Positions 1 to 8,068 of a DNA stretch of 64,000 bases are shown here, piece by piece. The DNA lies in contig NZ_AP022842.1 in NCBI RefSeq assembly GCF_011398925.1, positions 608,001 to 672,000 of the forward strand, in the 5' to 3' direction. A program made the position numbers and the translations under genes. Source of the stretch: Bacillus sp. KH172YL63. Lineage in GTDB: Bacteria > Bacillota > Bacilli > Bacillales > Bacillaceae_B. The notes under the pieces were generated by a model, which saw only the letters and a program-made list of their open reading frames with translations, was not told the origin of the DNA and searched no databases. Numbering within the stretch: position 1 is the first letter of the stretch; every line of letters begins with the position of its first letter.

Positions 1-765
1 ACAGAAAAGTGGCTTGAAGCAGGATGGGTGAAAAAATGGTTTGGCACCCCCTATCCACGCTACACTTCCGTCAATGGAATGAATGGCCTGGCCAAACACC
101 TTGCACAACCCCTTCCGGTACGCCTGAACACGAAAGTCACGGCCATCCGCGACGGGGACGGACCTCTGGAAGTGGAAATAGAGGATGGCCGGGTCATGTC
201 TGCTGAACATTGTATCGTAACGGTCCCGGCACCGCAGGCTTCCTCCCTGCTTGCAGAAATCGGGGACGCATCCACGGTTTCCTTTGCACCCTGCTTTGTG
301 GGTATGTTCACATTCGACGGGGCAAGCAGCATCCCGGCACCAGGTCATCTGGATGGTGAACTTCCCGACGGAGTGGAAAGGGTGGCGGACCACTTCCAAA
401 AAGGAATTTCCGATACGGTGACTGTGGGTGTGTATATGACCGGTGGCTGGTCTCAGGAAAATGAAAGACGGACTGATCAAGACATATTGGCAAGCATCCA
501 AACGGTGGCTGAACGCTACCTTGAAGACGGCAGCCGGGTGAGCGGAGCAGAGCTGAAACGGTGGACATATGCAGAAGCAAAGTCGGTTGTGAATAAGCCT
601 TTTATTGAAACAGGTGGCGCTCGACGGATCCTCCTTTGCGGAGATGCTTTTCTCCGGGAGAATGACCAGGCAGGGAGGACCCGGTTCGAAAGTGCTTACT
701 TATCAGGGATTTCAGCAGGGGAAAGGGTGGCTCGGAAGCTGAAGGGAAATGATCCCTCCGCATAA
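1..765 (+). CDS. FAD-dependent amine oxidase/renalase-like oxidoreductase (C-terminal part)
   Basis: The gene enters from the left edge. The frame is open back to base 1, so the real start is outside the window and the GTG at 28 is only an internal valine. The visible ~255 residues lack the N-terminal Rossmann GxGxxG motif but carry the distal half of an amine-oxidase fold: a strand-rich substrate domain and a C-terminal FAD-binding signature (LLCGDAF followed by RFESAYLSGISAGERVA), where a flavin-contacting Gly-Asp is followed by the 'sSG..aa' helix. Flavoproteins of this type oxidise amines or reduced nicotinamide isomers in the cytosol. The exact substrate cannot be read from the sequence. 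It ends 62 bp before the acetyltransferase gene. Confidence 0.75.
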   Translation, partial: TEKWLEAGWVKKWFGTPYPRYTSVNGMNGLAKHLAQPLPVRLNTKVTAIRDGDGPLEVEIEDGRVMSAEHCIVTVPAPQASSLLAEIGDASTVSFAPCFVGMFTFDGASSIPAPGHLDGELPDGVERVADHFQKGISDTVTVGVYMTGGWSQENERRTDQDILASIQTVAERYLEDGSRVSGAELKRWTYAEAKSVVNKPFIETGGARRILLCGDAFLRENDQAGRTRFESAYLSGISAGERVARKLKGNDPSA

Positions 766-827
766 CGCCAGGAATCCTGACAAACACTACTGAAAGATAC
801 ATAACTCATTAGATAAGCAGGGGACAA

Positions 828-1346
828 ATGATGACAATACAATTAGTGAAAGCAAGAAAAGAGCAGATGGATACGATTATGGATGTGTATGAAAGGTGCA
901 AGAAGCAGCTGGACGAACAGGGACTGCGTCAATGGGACAAAGCCTATCCGAGCAGGGAGTATTTTCAGGAAGAGCTGGATAACGGAAACCTCTATTTATT
1001 GACAGTGGATGGAGAAGTGGCAGGGTCGGCCACATTGAATGATTGGCAGGCACCTGAATGGTCTGACATCCCATGGAAGCTTGATCATGAATGGGTCATC
1101 CATGCGTTATTCCTCGATCCCCTGCAGCAGGGAAAGGGACTTGGGAAGGCATTCATGGAAAAATGTGAGGAACTGGCCGGTGAAAAGGGATATAAAAGCA
1201 TCCGGTTGGACGCTTATGCAAGGAACGAAAGTGCAAACGCACTTTATAAGAAAATGGGGTATGAGTACCGTGGGTCGGTCTATTTCACATCGAAACCAGA
1301 GGGGCATCAGGAATACCGATGCTATGAAAAACAAGTGAATCACTAG
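828..1346 (+). CDS. GNAT family N-acetyltransferase
   Basis: 172 residues with a full GNAT fold. The acetyl-CoA pyrophosphate loop is visible as LQQGKGLGKAFM (the Q/RxxGxG/A motif A) around residue 100, after the strand HALFLDP. The C-terminal half has the usual LDAYARNESANALYKKMGYE motif B, where Asn and Tyr assist acetyl transfer. Proteins of this group acetylate small amines, antibiotics or protein N-termini; the substrate is not predictable here. The ATG at 828 is followed by a second ATG, and either could be used (GGGGAC upstream is a modest ribosome site). It sits between the flavoprotein and nos without clear operon linkage. Confidence 0.85.
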   Translation: MMTIQLVKARKEQMDTIMDVYERCKKQLDEQGLRQWDKAYPSREYFQEELDNGNLYLLTVDGEVAGSATLNDWQAPEWSDIPWKLDHEWVIHALFLDPLQQGKGLGKAFMEKCEELAGEKGYKSIRLDAYARNESANALYKKMGYEYRGSVYFTSKPEGHQEYRCYEKQVNH

Positions 1347-1442
1347 ATTTCAACTGTTGTTCAAATGTACCAGGGAAATCTGGTTGTGAAAAATGGTATA
1401 CTTGAAGGTACAGTATGCGCTGAATAAGATAGCAGGGAAGCG

Positions 1443-2528
1443 ATGATATTGACACGGATCATGGATGAGGCGAAAGCCTTTATCGAACAGTGTTATCAGG
1501 AACTGAATAAAAGCGGTGAGGAAATCACTCAACGCATAAACCAAATAGAGAAAGAATTAGAAACAGAGGGTACGTATACCCATACCCACGAAGAACTTGT
1601 ACACGGGGCGAAGATGGCGTGGAGGAACAGCAACCGTTGTATCGGGCGGTTGTTCTGGCATTCGTTGAATGTATTTGACGAGCGGACTGCGGAAACTGAA
1701 GAGGAAGTGTTCCAGGCGTTGGAGAGACACTTGGAATTTGCGTCCAATGGCGGCAGGATCCGTCCTACCATCACCGTATTCCGGCCGTCGCAGCAGGGGA
1801 AGCCGGACATTCGGCTGTGGAACCACCAAGTGATCCGATATGCAGGCTATGAAGAGGATGGCCGGTATACAGGCGACCCTCATTCCATCCCATTCACGAA
1901 AAAATGTCACGAACTCGGCTGGAAGGGAGAAGGGACGGACTTCGATGTCCTTCCGTTGGTCGTACAAATTGGAGACCGTCAGCCCCAGCTGAAAAGCATC
2001 GATCCCGGTTTGACGCTTGAGGTACCCCTTCACCATCCGGAATTTGAGTGGTTCTCTGATCTGGGCTGGAAGTGGTACGGAATCCCGATCATTTCTGATA
2101 TGGAAATGAAAATCGGCGGGATTTCCTATAAAGCTGCACCTTTCAACGGCTGGTATATGGAAACGGAAATCGGCGCACGGAATCTGGCTGATGAAGCCCG
2201 CTATCACTTCCTTCCAAAGGTGGCAAGCTGTATGGGGCTCGATACGTCAAGAGCGGCGACACTGTGGCGTGATAAAGCGCTGGTGGAATTGAATATTGCC
2301 GTCCTCCATTCCTTTAAGGAAATGGGTGTCAGCATTGTGGATCATCATACAGCGGCACAGCAGTTCCGACTGTTTGAAGAAAATGAAAAGAATGCCGACC
2401 GTGACGTCACTGGGGATTGGACGTGGCTGATCCCGCCAGTTTCACCGGCAACGACCCATATCTTCCATAAAGAATACGACAATACGTGGAAATCGACGAA
2501 CTATTTCTATCAGGATACCCCTTATTAA
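1443..2528 (+). CDS. nos: Nitric oxide synthase oxygenase
   Basis: 361 residues, the length of bacterial NOS oxygenase proteins, which make NO and citrulline from arginine using haem and a tetrahydropterin or folate. The haem-ligating cysteine is in [12 protein letters not shown] (about residue 66). The arginine/pterin pocket signatures [26 protein letters not shown] and the C-terminal [19 protein letters not shown] are all present. As in B. subtilis there is no fused reductase domain, so electrons must come from a separate flavodoxin or reductase. Bacillus NOS is linked to oxidative-stress and antibiotic tolerance. A strong hairpin terminator follows. An NO-sensing regulator and an NO dioxygenase lie at 20-22 kb. 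The ATG at 1461 is an alternative start. Confidence 0.97.
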   Translation: MILTRIMDEAKAFIEQCYQELNKSGEEITQRINQIEKELETEGTYTHTHEELVHGAKMAWRNSNRCIGRLFWHSLNVFDERTAETEEEVFQALERHLEFASNGGRIRPTITVFRPSQQGKPDIRLWNHQVIRYAGYEEDGRYTGDPHSIPFTKKCHELGWKGEGTDFDVLPLVVQIGDRQPQLKSIDPGLTLEVPLHHPEFEWFSDLGWKWYGIPIISDMEMKIGGISYKAAPFNGWYMETEIGARNLADEARYHFLPKVASCMGLDTSRAATLWRDKALVELNIAVLHSFKEMGVSIVDHHTAAQQFRLFEENEKNADRDVTGDWTWLIPPVSPATTHIFHKEYDNTWKSTNYFYQDTPY

Positions 2529-2530
2529 AG

Positions 2531-2568
2531 AAAACTGTTTTCTGTTTCGTGCAGGAAGCAGTTTTTTT
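2531..2568 (+). terminator. Rho-independent terminator of nos
   Basis: An AAAACTG...CAGTTTT stem directly after the nos stop codon is followed by a run of seven T. Confidence 0.8.
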
Positions 2569-2760
2569 ATTTTGTTCTTTTTGTATAGATTGTTGCTATT
2601 ATTAGACGTTAATGTGAGCAACTTAGATAATTTGAGACTGTAGAATGAAAAATTTCCATAGCAGGAATCAAGGGGAATTTACTTGAAATGCGTTGACCAC
2701 TACTATTCAGAAGATAAATAAGCAGTAAATCAAGTGAATTTATGGTTTTTATCCTAGATA

Positions 2761-2886
2761 GTTGATTGGAGCGGAAGATGCTCGACTCCTGCGGGAACTG
2801 ATGGACAGGTGAGACCCCGCAGGGCGAAGTCCGAGGAGGCTCACCGCCAGCCCCGCGGAAAGCGAGCATCTGAAGCGGAAATCAAC
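2761..2886. repeat. 126-bp interspersed structured repeat, copy 1
   Basis: A GC-rich block of 126 bp is bounded by inverted ends: GTTGATTGGAGCGGAAG on the left and AGCGGAAATCAAC on the right. Inside it has the recurrent CTCCTGCGGG...CCCCGCAGG and GAGGAGGCTCACCGCC pieces. This type of short intergenic element is familiar from many Bacillaceae genomes. A second copy of exactly the same length, in the opposite orientation, is at 53902-54027. It has no coding capacity and probably folds into a long hairpin as DNA or RNA. The rest of the 2569-2936 gap shows nothing recognisable. Confidence 0.8.
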
Positions 2887-2936
2887 CGCATCTCGCTTTT
2901 TTATAGCCACGATGTTAACGAAAACAGCCTTTTATT

Positions 2937-3164
2937 TTAAAGAGAATAAGGCGGACGCTTAGAAACCTGGTAATATTGAAACCAAAATCTGAATTCGTCG
3001 AACAACACCGGCTCATCAAAGGAGAAATTCTCGAAAAAGTCCTCCAGCAACTCGGTGTCTGCATCATCCATGATTCCCGTCACATAAAGGGGTGTCTTGA
3101 ATCGTTTATATAAATCTTCATATCCATAAAAATGAAACAGATCTTCCAGTTGTTCCTCGTTCAT
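2937..3164 (-). CDS. Small acidic hypothetical protein
   Basis: A 75-residue acidic protein beginning MNEEQLEDLFHFYGY, rich in Phe, Asp and Glu. The ATG at 3164 is preferred over an upstream in-frame ATG at 3215 because it follows GGAAGGACGGTG at a suitable distance. I do not recognise the family. The aromatic/acidic pattern (FENFSFDEPVLFDEFRFWFQYY) suggests a compact soluble cytosolic protein without membrane segments. It lies downstream of the sortase gene on the same strand, separated by about 90 bp, so it could be the last gene of that transcript. Confidence 0.55.
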   Translation of the reverse strand: MNEEQLEDLFHFYGYEDLYKRFKTPLYVTGIMDDADTELLEDFFENFSFDEPVLFDEFRFWFQYYQVSKRPPYSL

Positions 3165-3253
3165 GGTATCACCGTCCTTCCTACTAGGATTGCTGTTTTC
3201 ACTAAAATTATCCATATAAAAAACAGCAGCGGAGGGTGTCCGTGCTGTTTCAG

Positions 3254-3898
3254 TCAGGATTTTAATTCAGTGTAAACGACGAGGCGTTTGCTGTAATTAC
3301 GAGAAGAACGGTCAAAGTCGCCTGTGCAGGTGATCAGGTTTAGGGAGCTTGCAGGGGAATAACCAAAGATCGATTGAAGAGGTGCATCATCCCAAGGATA
3401 TTCTTTCTTATTTGTGACAACGAAGACCCGTTTTTCACCTTCTTTATTGCTTACGATGATTTCATCGCCTTCAGAAAGCCTGTTCAGCTTATAAAAAACA
3501 GCGGGACCGTTTCTGCTGTCCACATGACCGCCGATCACAGCATTTCCAGGTTCGCCGGGTTTATATCCTCCCTGATACCATGCAGTCGTTTCGAAACTTT
3601 CGGTTACGGCCATTTCCCCATTTCCCTTCAGTCCTACAGCTTCGATTGATGTAGAGACACCGATTGCAGGTATGTCAATCCTACTCGGTTGAATCCCGGT
3701 GCGCTCATCTTTTACAATTTGATCAGCGAAGGGAGAAGGGGTGGTCGTGGTACTGGCCATTTCAACTTTCGGCTTTTCCTGTTTTCCGGTCGCTTCTGAC
3801 GTCTCGGAATTATTTGCAGGGTTCGAACTCATTCCCGCAGAACATGCAGAAATGGGCAATAGTACAAGCACAAATAGTACAACCCTCATAGTATACAT
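3254..3898 (-). CDS. Class F sortase, predicted lipoprotein
   Basis: 214 residues. The N-terminus is a short hydrophobic signal ending in a lipobox-like ISAC (Cys about 19), so the enzyme is probably tethered to the outer membrane face rather than by a transmembrane helix. The catalytic set of a sortase is complete: His in VIGGHVDSRNG, Cys in LITCTGDFD and Arg in SKRLVVYTE. Sortases cut an LPxTG-like signal and join the protein to the wall. The gene directly downstream of the substrate candidate (the 451-residue protein with an MPNTG tail) is this one, which argues for a dedicated enzyme-substrate pair. The ATG at 3898 follows AGGAGTG. Confidence 0.9.
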   Translation of the reverse strand: MYTMRVVLFVLVLLPISACSAGMSSNPANNSETSEATGKQEKPKVEMASTTTTPSPFADQIVKDERTGIQPSRIDIPAIGVSTSIEAVGLKGNGEMAVTESFETTAWYQGGYKPGEPGNAVIGGHVDSRNGPAVFYKLNRLSEGDEIIVSNKEGEKRVFVVTNKKEYPWDDAPLQSIFGYSPASSLNLITCTGDFDRSSRNYSKRLVVYTELKS

Positions 3899-3929
3899 TA
3901 TGTGAAGCCACTCCTTTCATCTTCACACT

Positions 3930-3959
3930 GGGGGACGGACCTTTAATAGGTCCGTCCCT
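3930..3959. repeat. Inverted pair of the GGGACGGACCT motif
   Basis: GGGACGGACCT at 3932-3942 faces its reverse complement at 3948-3958, separated by five bases, between the surface-protein and sortase genes. It forms a perfect hairpin but lacks a T-run on the minus (coding) strand, so it is not a classical terminator. It may act as an RNA-processing or attenuation hairpin. Confidence 0.7.
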
Positions 3960-3973
3960 CTCATCTTTTAGGA

Positions 3974-5329
3974 TTATTGTTTGTGTGATGCGTATTTTTT
4001 CATTCCAAGGGTTGTTCCGCCAGCGATGATCAGAAGGGCTGCGAGAAGGAATTCGAATGGGAATCCGCTGTCGTCTGCCGTACCGCCCATACCGGTGTTC
4101 GGCATTTCAGAAGGCATGTTCGCTTTGAATTTGTCAGGGAATTGATCGACGAATGCGCCTGATAATCCTTTTGCAGGATTCAGCATGTGCTCATAGGCCA
4201 TGCGGATGCCATCCCAGGCTTTTTCATAGTCACCTGCTGCGTAGCTGTCGAAAGCACCGGTCAGCTGTTCAACATGCATTTGAAGGCCGTCTGCCAGAGC
4301 GTCGGACTTCAAGCGTCCGTCCGTTGCAGTTTCAAGGAAGTTGGAGAACTCTGCACGGTAGCCGTCAAGGTTCTTGATCGCTTCTTCTTTCGCTGCTTCA
4401 TCTTCAGCTCCTGTTGCTTTTACATAATCCACGAAGAATCCGATATGCTTTGTCCACATTTCTTTGAACTGGTTACCTGCTTCTTCACCGTATACAGAAG
4501 CGATTGCTGCGGACAGGTCTTCCGTGTTGGCGTTCAGGGCATTCACTGAAGCGTCGAAGTCTTTTGATCCGTCGATTCCATTTTGCATCGCCATTGTTGC
4601 CAGTGCAGCGTGCTCTGTTAACAGATGGTTAAGAGTTGAACGGAGATCCGCTGCAGGCGTAACGGCCATCGTTTGTTCAAATTTATCCGGGTATTGGTCC
4701 GTGATGGCGCTCGATAATCCTTTGGATACCATGGACATATGCCCGATTGCTTCACGCTCGTATTCATAAGCTTTCTCATAGTCACCGGCCACATAGCTGT
4801 CAAACGCCCCGATCAATTGGTTGATATGCATTTGAAGGCCTTCTGCCAGACTATCGGATTTCAAACGTTCACCAGTAGCTGTTTCCAGGAAGTTAGAGAA
4901 CTCTCCTTTATAGCCTGCGAGATTCGAAAGCGCTTTATCTTTCGCAGCTTGATCATTCGCCCCGGTTGCTTTTACATAGTCGACGAAGAAACCGATGTGA
5001 TTGGTCCAGATTGTATTGAACTGGTTACCTGCTTCTTCACCATAAACGGAAGCGATCGCACCTTTTAAGTCTGCTGCGTTATCATTTAAAGCTCCGGCTG
5101 CCGCTTCGAAGTCTTCAGCGCCTTCAGCACCTCGTCTCATCGCTTCTACTGCAAGGTAAGCATGTTCAGTAAGTAATCGGTCCAGCGTGGTGCGCAATTC
5201 CGCTGCCGGCGTATCTACCTTCGCGTCGTGGGAATGATCTTCACCATTATGTGCTGATACTGCACCTGCAGTTGGAATTAGTAGTGTCATGCTTAATGGG
5301 ACAGCTAAATAACTTTTTTTCATTTTCAT
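3974..5329 (-). CDS. Cell-wall anchored two-repeat helical protein
   Basis: 451 residues in the order of a sortase substrate: signal peptide (1-26, ending AVSAHNG), a His/Asp-rich segment (HNGEDHSHD), two homologous domains of about 177 residues (41-217 and 225-401), an MPNTG sorting motif at 409-413, a hydrophobic helix (423-442) and a positive tail (KKYASHKQ). Each domain repeats LLTEHA, YGEEAGNQF, HIGFFVDYVKATGA, EFSNFLETAT and GLQMH, so His residues recur at equivalent places (56/240, 111/295, 168/352), compatible with a metal- or haem-binding helical bundle. The function is unknown to me. An ECF-type promoter lies upstream and AAGGAGAG precedes the ATG. Confidence 0.85.
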   Translation of the reverse strand: MKMKKSYLAVPLSMTLLIPTAGAVSAHNGEDHSHDAKVDTPAAELRTTLDRLLTEHAYLAVEAMRRGAEGAEDFEAAAGALNDNAADLKGAIASVYGEEAGNQFNTIWTNHIGFFVDYVKATGANDQAAKDKALSNLAGYKGEFSNFLETATGERLKSDSLAEGLQMHINQLIGAFDSYVAGDYEKAYEYEREAIGHMSMVSKGLSSAITDQYPDKFEQTMAVTPAADLRSTLNHLLTEHAALATMAMQNGIDGSKDFDASVNALNANTEDLSAAIASVYGEEAGNQFKEMWTKHIGFFVDYVKATGAEDEAAKEEAIKNLDGYRAEFSNFLETATDGRLKSDALADGLQMHVEQLTGAFDSYAAGDYEKAWDGIRMAYEHMLNPAKGLSGAFVDQFPDKFKANMPSEMPNTGMGGTADDSGFPFEFLLAALLIIAGGTTLGMKKYASHKQ

Positions 5330-5368
5330 AAGTAAATCTCTCCTTTTGGTTTTTTATATTTTCATAGA

Positions 5369-5398
5369 GCTAACGGAAGGATGGGAGAGATGGATCAC
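5369..5398 (-). promoter_or_regulatory. ECF-type promoter of the wall-anchored protein gene
   Basis: Read on the minus strand: GTGATCC, 16 bp, CGTTAGC, ending about 40 bp before the start codon. The same two boxes with exactly the same spacing occur at 6561-6590 and 13654-13683. Confidence 0.75.
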
Positions 5399-5430
5399 TA
5401 TTTTCAAATGAATGGGGATGAAATTCTGAA

Positions 5431-5465
5431 TAAAAAAACCGGCAGTAGCCGGCTGCCGGTTGAAA
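5431..5465 (-). terminator. Terminator of the sigma/anti-sigma operon
   Basis: The stem AACCGGCAG/CTGCCGGTT is followed on the minus strand by a T-run, just after the anti-sigma gene. This makes the wall-protein gene a separate transcription unit. Confidence 0.75.
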
Positions 5466-5477
5466 AAACGATATTGT

Positions 5478-6125
5478 TCAGATCTCAGAAGCCAAGACGA
5501 TATCCCCCTGTGGGAGCTGGCTGTTGGCGTCAGGTTCTAACGTAATTGCCACGGTATCCCAGTCTTTCTCCGTGAACGCTTCGTTGAACTTGAAGATGAC
5601 CGATCCTTTTCCGTCTTTGCTCGGGACAAACGTTCCGGCACGTTCGGGTTGATCATCTTTGATGAGCCATACCTGGTATACTTCATCGTTGGACAGCTTC
5701 TGCAGGTCTGCTGCCTGGATGACCATGCTTGTTTCCGTTCCTTGTTTGATGATACTTGCGGTACCCTTTGCGTTTCCGCTGACAGCGGCTAATTCCACAT
5801 ATTGCTCGACCTGATCGATTGTCGCCTGTTGAATCACTTTCTCCTGATCCTCGATCTGAGTATAAAGATAGGCGTTTCCTATCAAGGCTGCGACTGATCT
5901 TGCCGGGATTGGCGTGTCAAAGGACGCTTTTTTCTCTTCTCCTAAAATAGATGCCATTACACGGTCTTCGAGGTCTTCCGGAGGTTGAACCGTATCTGAA
6001 GCATATGGCAAATATTCTGCTAGCTGCCTCAGTTCAAAGATCCAGGTCGATAGATGCTTTCTCTCAAGTTGAGATAAATGACCATTGTAGTAATCAAGTA
6101 AGTTATCGCATGGTTGAGCAGTCAT
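5478..6125 (-). CDS. RskA-like anti-sigma factor, apparently degraded
   Basis: 215 residues. The C-terminal ~100 residues match the extracytoplasmic domain of the RskA (anti-SigK) family: VYQVWLIKDDQPERAGTF and TVAITLEPDANSQLPQGDIV. The N-terminus begins like a zinc anti-sigma domain (CDNLLDYYNGHLS), but the Hx3CxxC part is gone: where HL..C..C is expected the protein reads HLSTWIFELRQL. The segment that should cross the membrane (ARSVAALIGNAYLY) is only about a dozen hydrophobic residues. Both changes look like small in-frame losses. It overlaps the sigma gene by 23 bp. It may be a decaying gene or an unusual soluble derivative. Confidence 0.75.
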   Translation of the reverse strand: MTAQPCDNLLDYYNGHLSQLERKHLSTWIFELRQLAEYLPYASDTVQPPEDLEDRVMASILGEEKKASFDTPIPARSVAALIGNAYLYTQIEDQEKVIQQATIDQVEQYVELAAVSGNAKGTASIIKQGTETSMVIQAADLQKLSNDEVYQVWLIKDDQPERAGTFVPSKDGKGSVIFKFNEAFTEKDWDTVAITLEPDANSQLPQGDIVLASEI

Positions 6126-6513
6126 TCAAATTTCGTGCCAAGCGGATTCTTCCTTTCACGGTTCCGAGCGGAATATCGGCGGAATCGGCGATCGACTGTT
6201 GAGTCAAGCCTTTAAAGTAGAATAATTGGACGATCCGTTGCTGATCCTTCTTTAATGTCTGGATGCAATCCCTGATCGCCATTCCTTTTTCCTTCCACTC
6301 TAATTGATCGGCAGGGGTGTCATACGATACCTGCATGGAGTCCTTCTCGATATATTCGACAGACTCATGCTTCTTCCGCTTCCGGAGGGCGTCCAGGCAC
6401 GTGTTTCTCGTCATCGAAAACTTTCCCTTTCCGTGATCATACGGAGCGTGCTTCTTCCACAGTTCTACAGCTCTTTTTAAAATCTGCTGTAATACGCTCC
6501 TTGTCTTTGTCAT
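6103..6513 (-). pseudogene. ECF RNA polymerase sigma factor, N-terminally truncated
   Basis: 136 residues against the usual 165-190. Region 4 is intact (IVQLFYFKGLTQQSIADSAD, then IPLGTVKGRIRLA), as is the region 2.4/3 linker (TRNTCLDALRKRKK). However, regions 2.1-2.2 are missing or scrambled (TKTRSVLQQILKRAVELW where RS.AEDVVQEVF.KLW is expected). The TWL..I/M segment between GKGKFS and TRNT is absent. The ATG at 6513 has no ribosome-binding sequence, and the promoter lies only ~50 bp upstream, leaving no room for the lost part. I infer a decayed sigma gene. It remains to be excluded that a shortened protein still works or that the assembly has errors. Confidence 0.65.
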
Positions 6514-6560
6514 AATATAATAAGGATACTAAACAACGGAGCTTAACTCAATTTTAATAA

Positions 6561-6590
6561 GCTAACGGATGGGCGTGGGGTTTGGATCAC
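6561..6590 (-). promoter_or_regulatory. ECF-type promoter of the sigma operon
   Basis: On the minus strand GTGATCC and CGTTAGC are separated by 16 bp, identical in layout to the promoters at 5369 and 13654. This is the expected autoregulatory promoter of an ECF sigma gene. Confidence 0.75.
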
Positions 6591-6697
6591 TTTCATGTTT
6601 GAAAAATGAATTGTGGGGAATAAGAATATGTTTCAGATTTGAACATTCCATATAACTAGCTAATAACCTTGGGACACAGGTACGTGAAGGGAAAAAA

Positions 6698-6738
6698 TAA
6701 AAGAACGCCGAACGAATGATCGTTCGGCGTTCTTTTTT
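6698..6738 (-). terminator. Terminator of mreBH
   Basis: AAAGAACGCCGAACGA and its complement flank a short loop and are followed by a T-run on the minus strand. Confidence 0.85.
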
Positions 6739-6744
6739 CATTCA

Positions 6745-7749
6745 TTATTTTACTTTCTGCAGCTTATCAATCACCGACAGTGAACGTCCTGTTCCGATTG
6801 CGACAGACTCCAATGGGTTAGGCGCTAAGTGTACAGGTACGACGATTTCCTGGCTCAGCCAGTCTTGCAGGCCGTTCAGGAGTGCGCCTCCGCCTGTCAG
6901 GATCACGCCGCGGTCGACGATATCACCGCTCAGTTCAGGAGGACAATTCTCCAATGTGGCACGGATCGTTTCCAAGATGTGAAGAAGTGATTCTTTCAGG
7001 GCATCCTGGATTTCGTTTGATGATAGCTCGATCGTTTTTGGAAGACCGGTCACAAGGTCCCGTCCGCGGATTTCCATCGTTCTTTCTTCATGGTCGATCA
7101 ATGCCTGACCGACTTCGATCTTCACCAGTTCAGCCGTTCTTTCACCGATGAGGAGATTGTAACGCTTGCGCACGTATTGGACGATATCTTCATCCATCTG
7201 ATCCCCGCCGATGCGGATCGTGTTGCAGGAAACAACCCCGCCGTAGGAGATGATGGCAACTTCCGTCGTACCGCCGCCGATGTCGACGATGACATTTGCC
7301 ACAGGCTCGCCAACAGGCAGATCTGCACCGATTGCGGCTGCAACAGGTTCTTCGATGAGCGTGACAGACTTCGCGCCGCTTCCTCTCACCGCATCCTGGA
7401 TCGCACGTCTTTCAACGCTTGTCGCACCAGAAGGCGTACAAACGACCACGGTTGGTTTACGGATGGAGAAACCAAGCTTTTTACTCGCCTTTTTCATCAC
7501 TTGCTTCAGCATTTCAGTCGTTACGTCGAAGTCTGCGATCACCCCATCTTTAAGCGGGCGTACCGCGACGATCTTTCCTGGTGTTTTTCCGATCATGTTT
7601 TTCGCTTCAGTACCGACTGCAAGGACGGTTTTATTTTCAGTATCAATGGCCACAACAGATGGCTCGTTCAGGATGATTCCTTTATTTTTACTATAAACAA
7701 GTATATTGGCAGTTCCTAAATCGATTCCGATTTCAGAGTTTGATAACAT
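6745..7749 (-). CDS. mreBH: Rod-shape determining protein MreBH
   Basis: 334 residues of bacterial actin. The ATPase phosphate loops [18 protein letters not shown] and [14 protein letters not shown] and the adenosine motif [12 protein letters not shown] are present. Over its whole length it resembles B. subtilis MreBH more than MreB or Mbl ([20 protein letters not shown] start, no mreCD genes nearby). MreBH filaments move along the inner membrane and position the cell-wall hydrolase LytE. The ATG at 7749 has GGAGG seven bases upstream; the TTG at 7752 is too close. It is monocistronic, ending in a strong hairpin. Confidence 0.93.
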   Translation of the reverse strand: MLSNSEIGIDLGTANILVYSKNKGIILNEPSVVAIDTENKTVLAVGTEAKNMIGKTPGKIVAVRPLKDGVIADFDVTTEMLKQVMKKASKKLGFSIRKPTVVVCTPSGATSVERRAIQDAVRGSGAKSVTLIEEPVAAAIGADLPVGEPVANVIVDIGGGTTEVAIISYGGVVSCNTIRIGGDQMDEDIVQYVRKRYNLLIGERTAELVKIEVGQALIDHEERTMEIRGRDLVTGLPKTIELSSNEIQDALKESLLHILETIRATLENCPPELSGDIVDRGVILTGGGALLNGLQDWLSQEIVVPVHLAPNPLESVAIGTGRSLSVIDKLQKVK

Positions 7750-7752
7750 CAA

Positions 7753-8023
7753 TATTCCTCCAACTATAAGAATTCTAGACAGTATAACCTTCTATACAGT
7801 ATAGGAGATTTTTGAGGGTTATGAATGTGGAGAAATTTACCACCGACATAATGTTACAAACTGTGACAGAACTGAAAGCGCTGCAATAAAAATCTGACGT
7901 GATGAAATAGGGGTTTTATATACCTGCGGGTGTATTAGGGGACGGACCTTGTAGATCAGTGGGATAAAAAAATTTAAACGTTCTGTAATAATTGCAGAGG
8001 TCGTGGGAGGGGAGATTGATCAT
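7753..8023. other. Intergenic region upstream of mreBH
   Basis: About 270 bp without a gene. It holds a short perfect dyad, CTATAC-A-GTATAG (around 7794), close to the mreBH start, and one copy of GGGACGGACCT at 7939-7949. I could not identify a confident promoter for mreBH. Confidence 0.5.
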
Positions 8024-8068
8024 AATAGAAAAGAAAATGCCCCCGGAAAGGAGGCATTTTCTTTTCTA
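8024..8068 (-). terminator. Terminator of the chemoreceptor operon
   Basis: A long stem (AGAAAAGAAAATGCC with its complement GGCATTTTCTTTTCT) starts right at the stop codon of the chemoreceptor. Confidence 0.85.

Noticed and set aside
1557..2207. A 216-codon minus-strand frame within nos
   Set aside because: Antisense shadow of a clearly identified gene.
3930..3959. Classical terminator between the wall-protein and sortase genes
   Set aside because: The hairpin is perfect but has no T-run on the coding strand.
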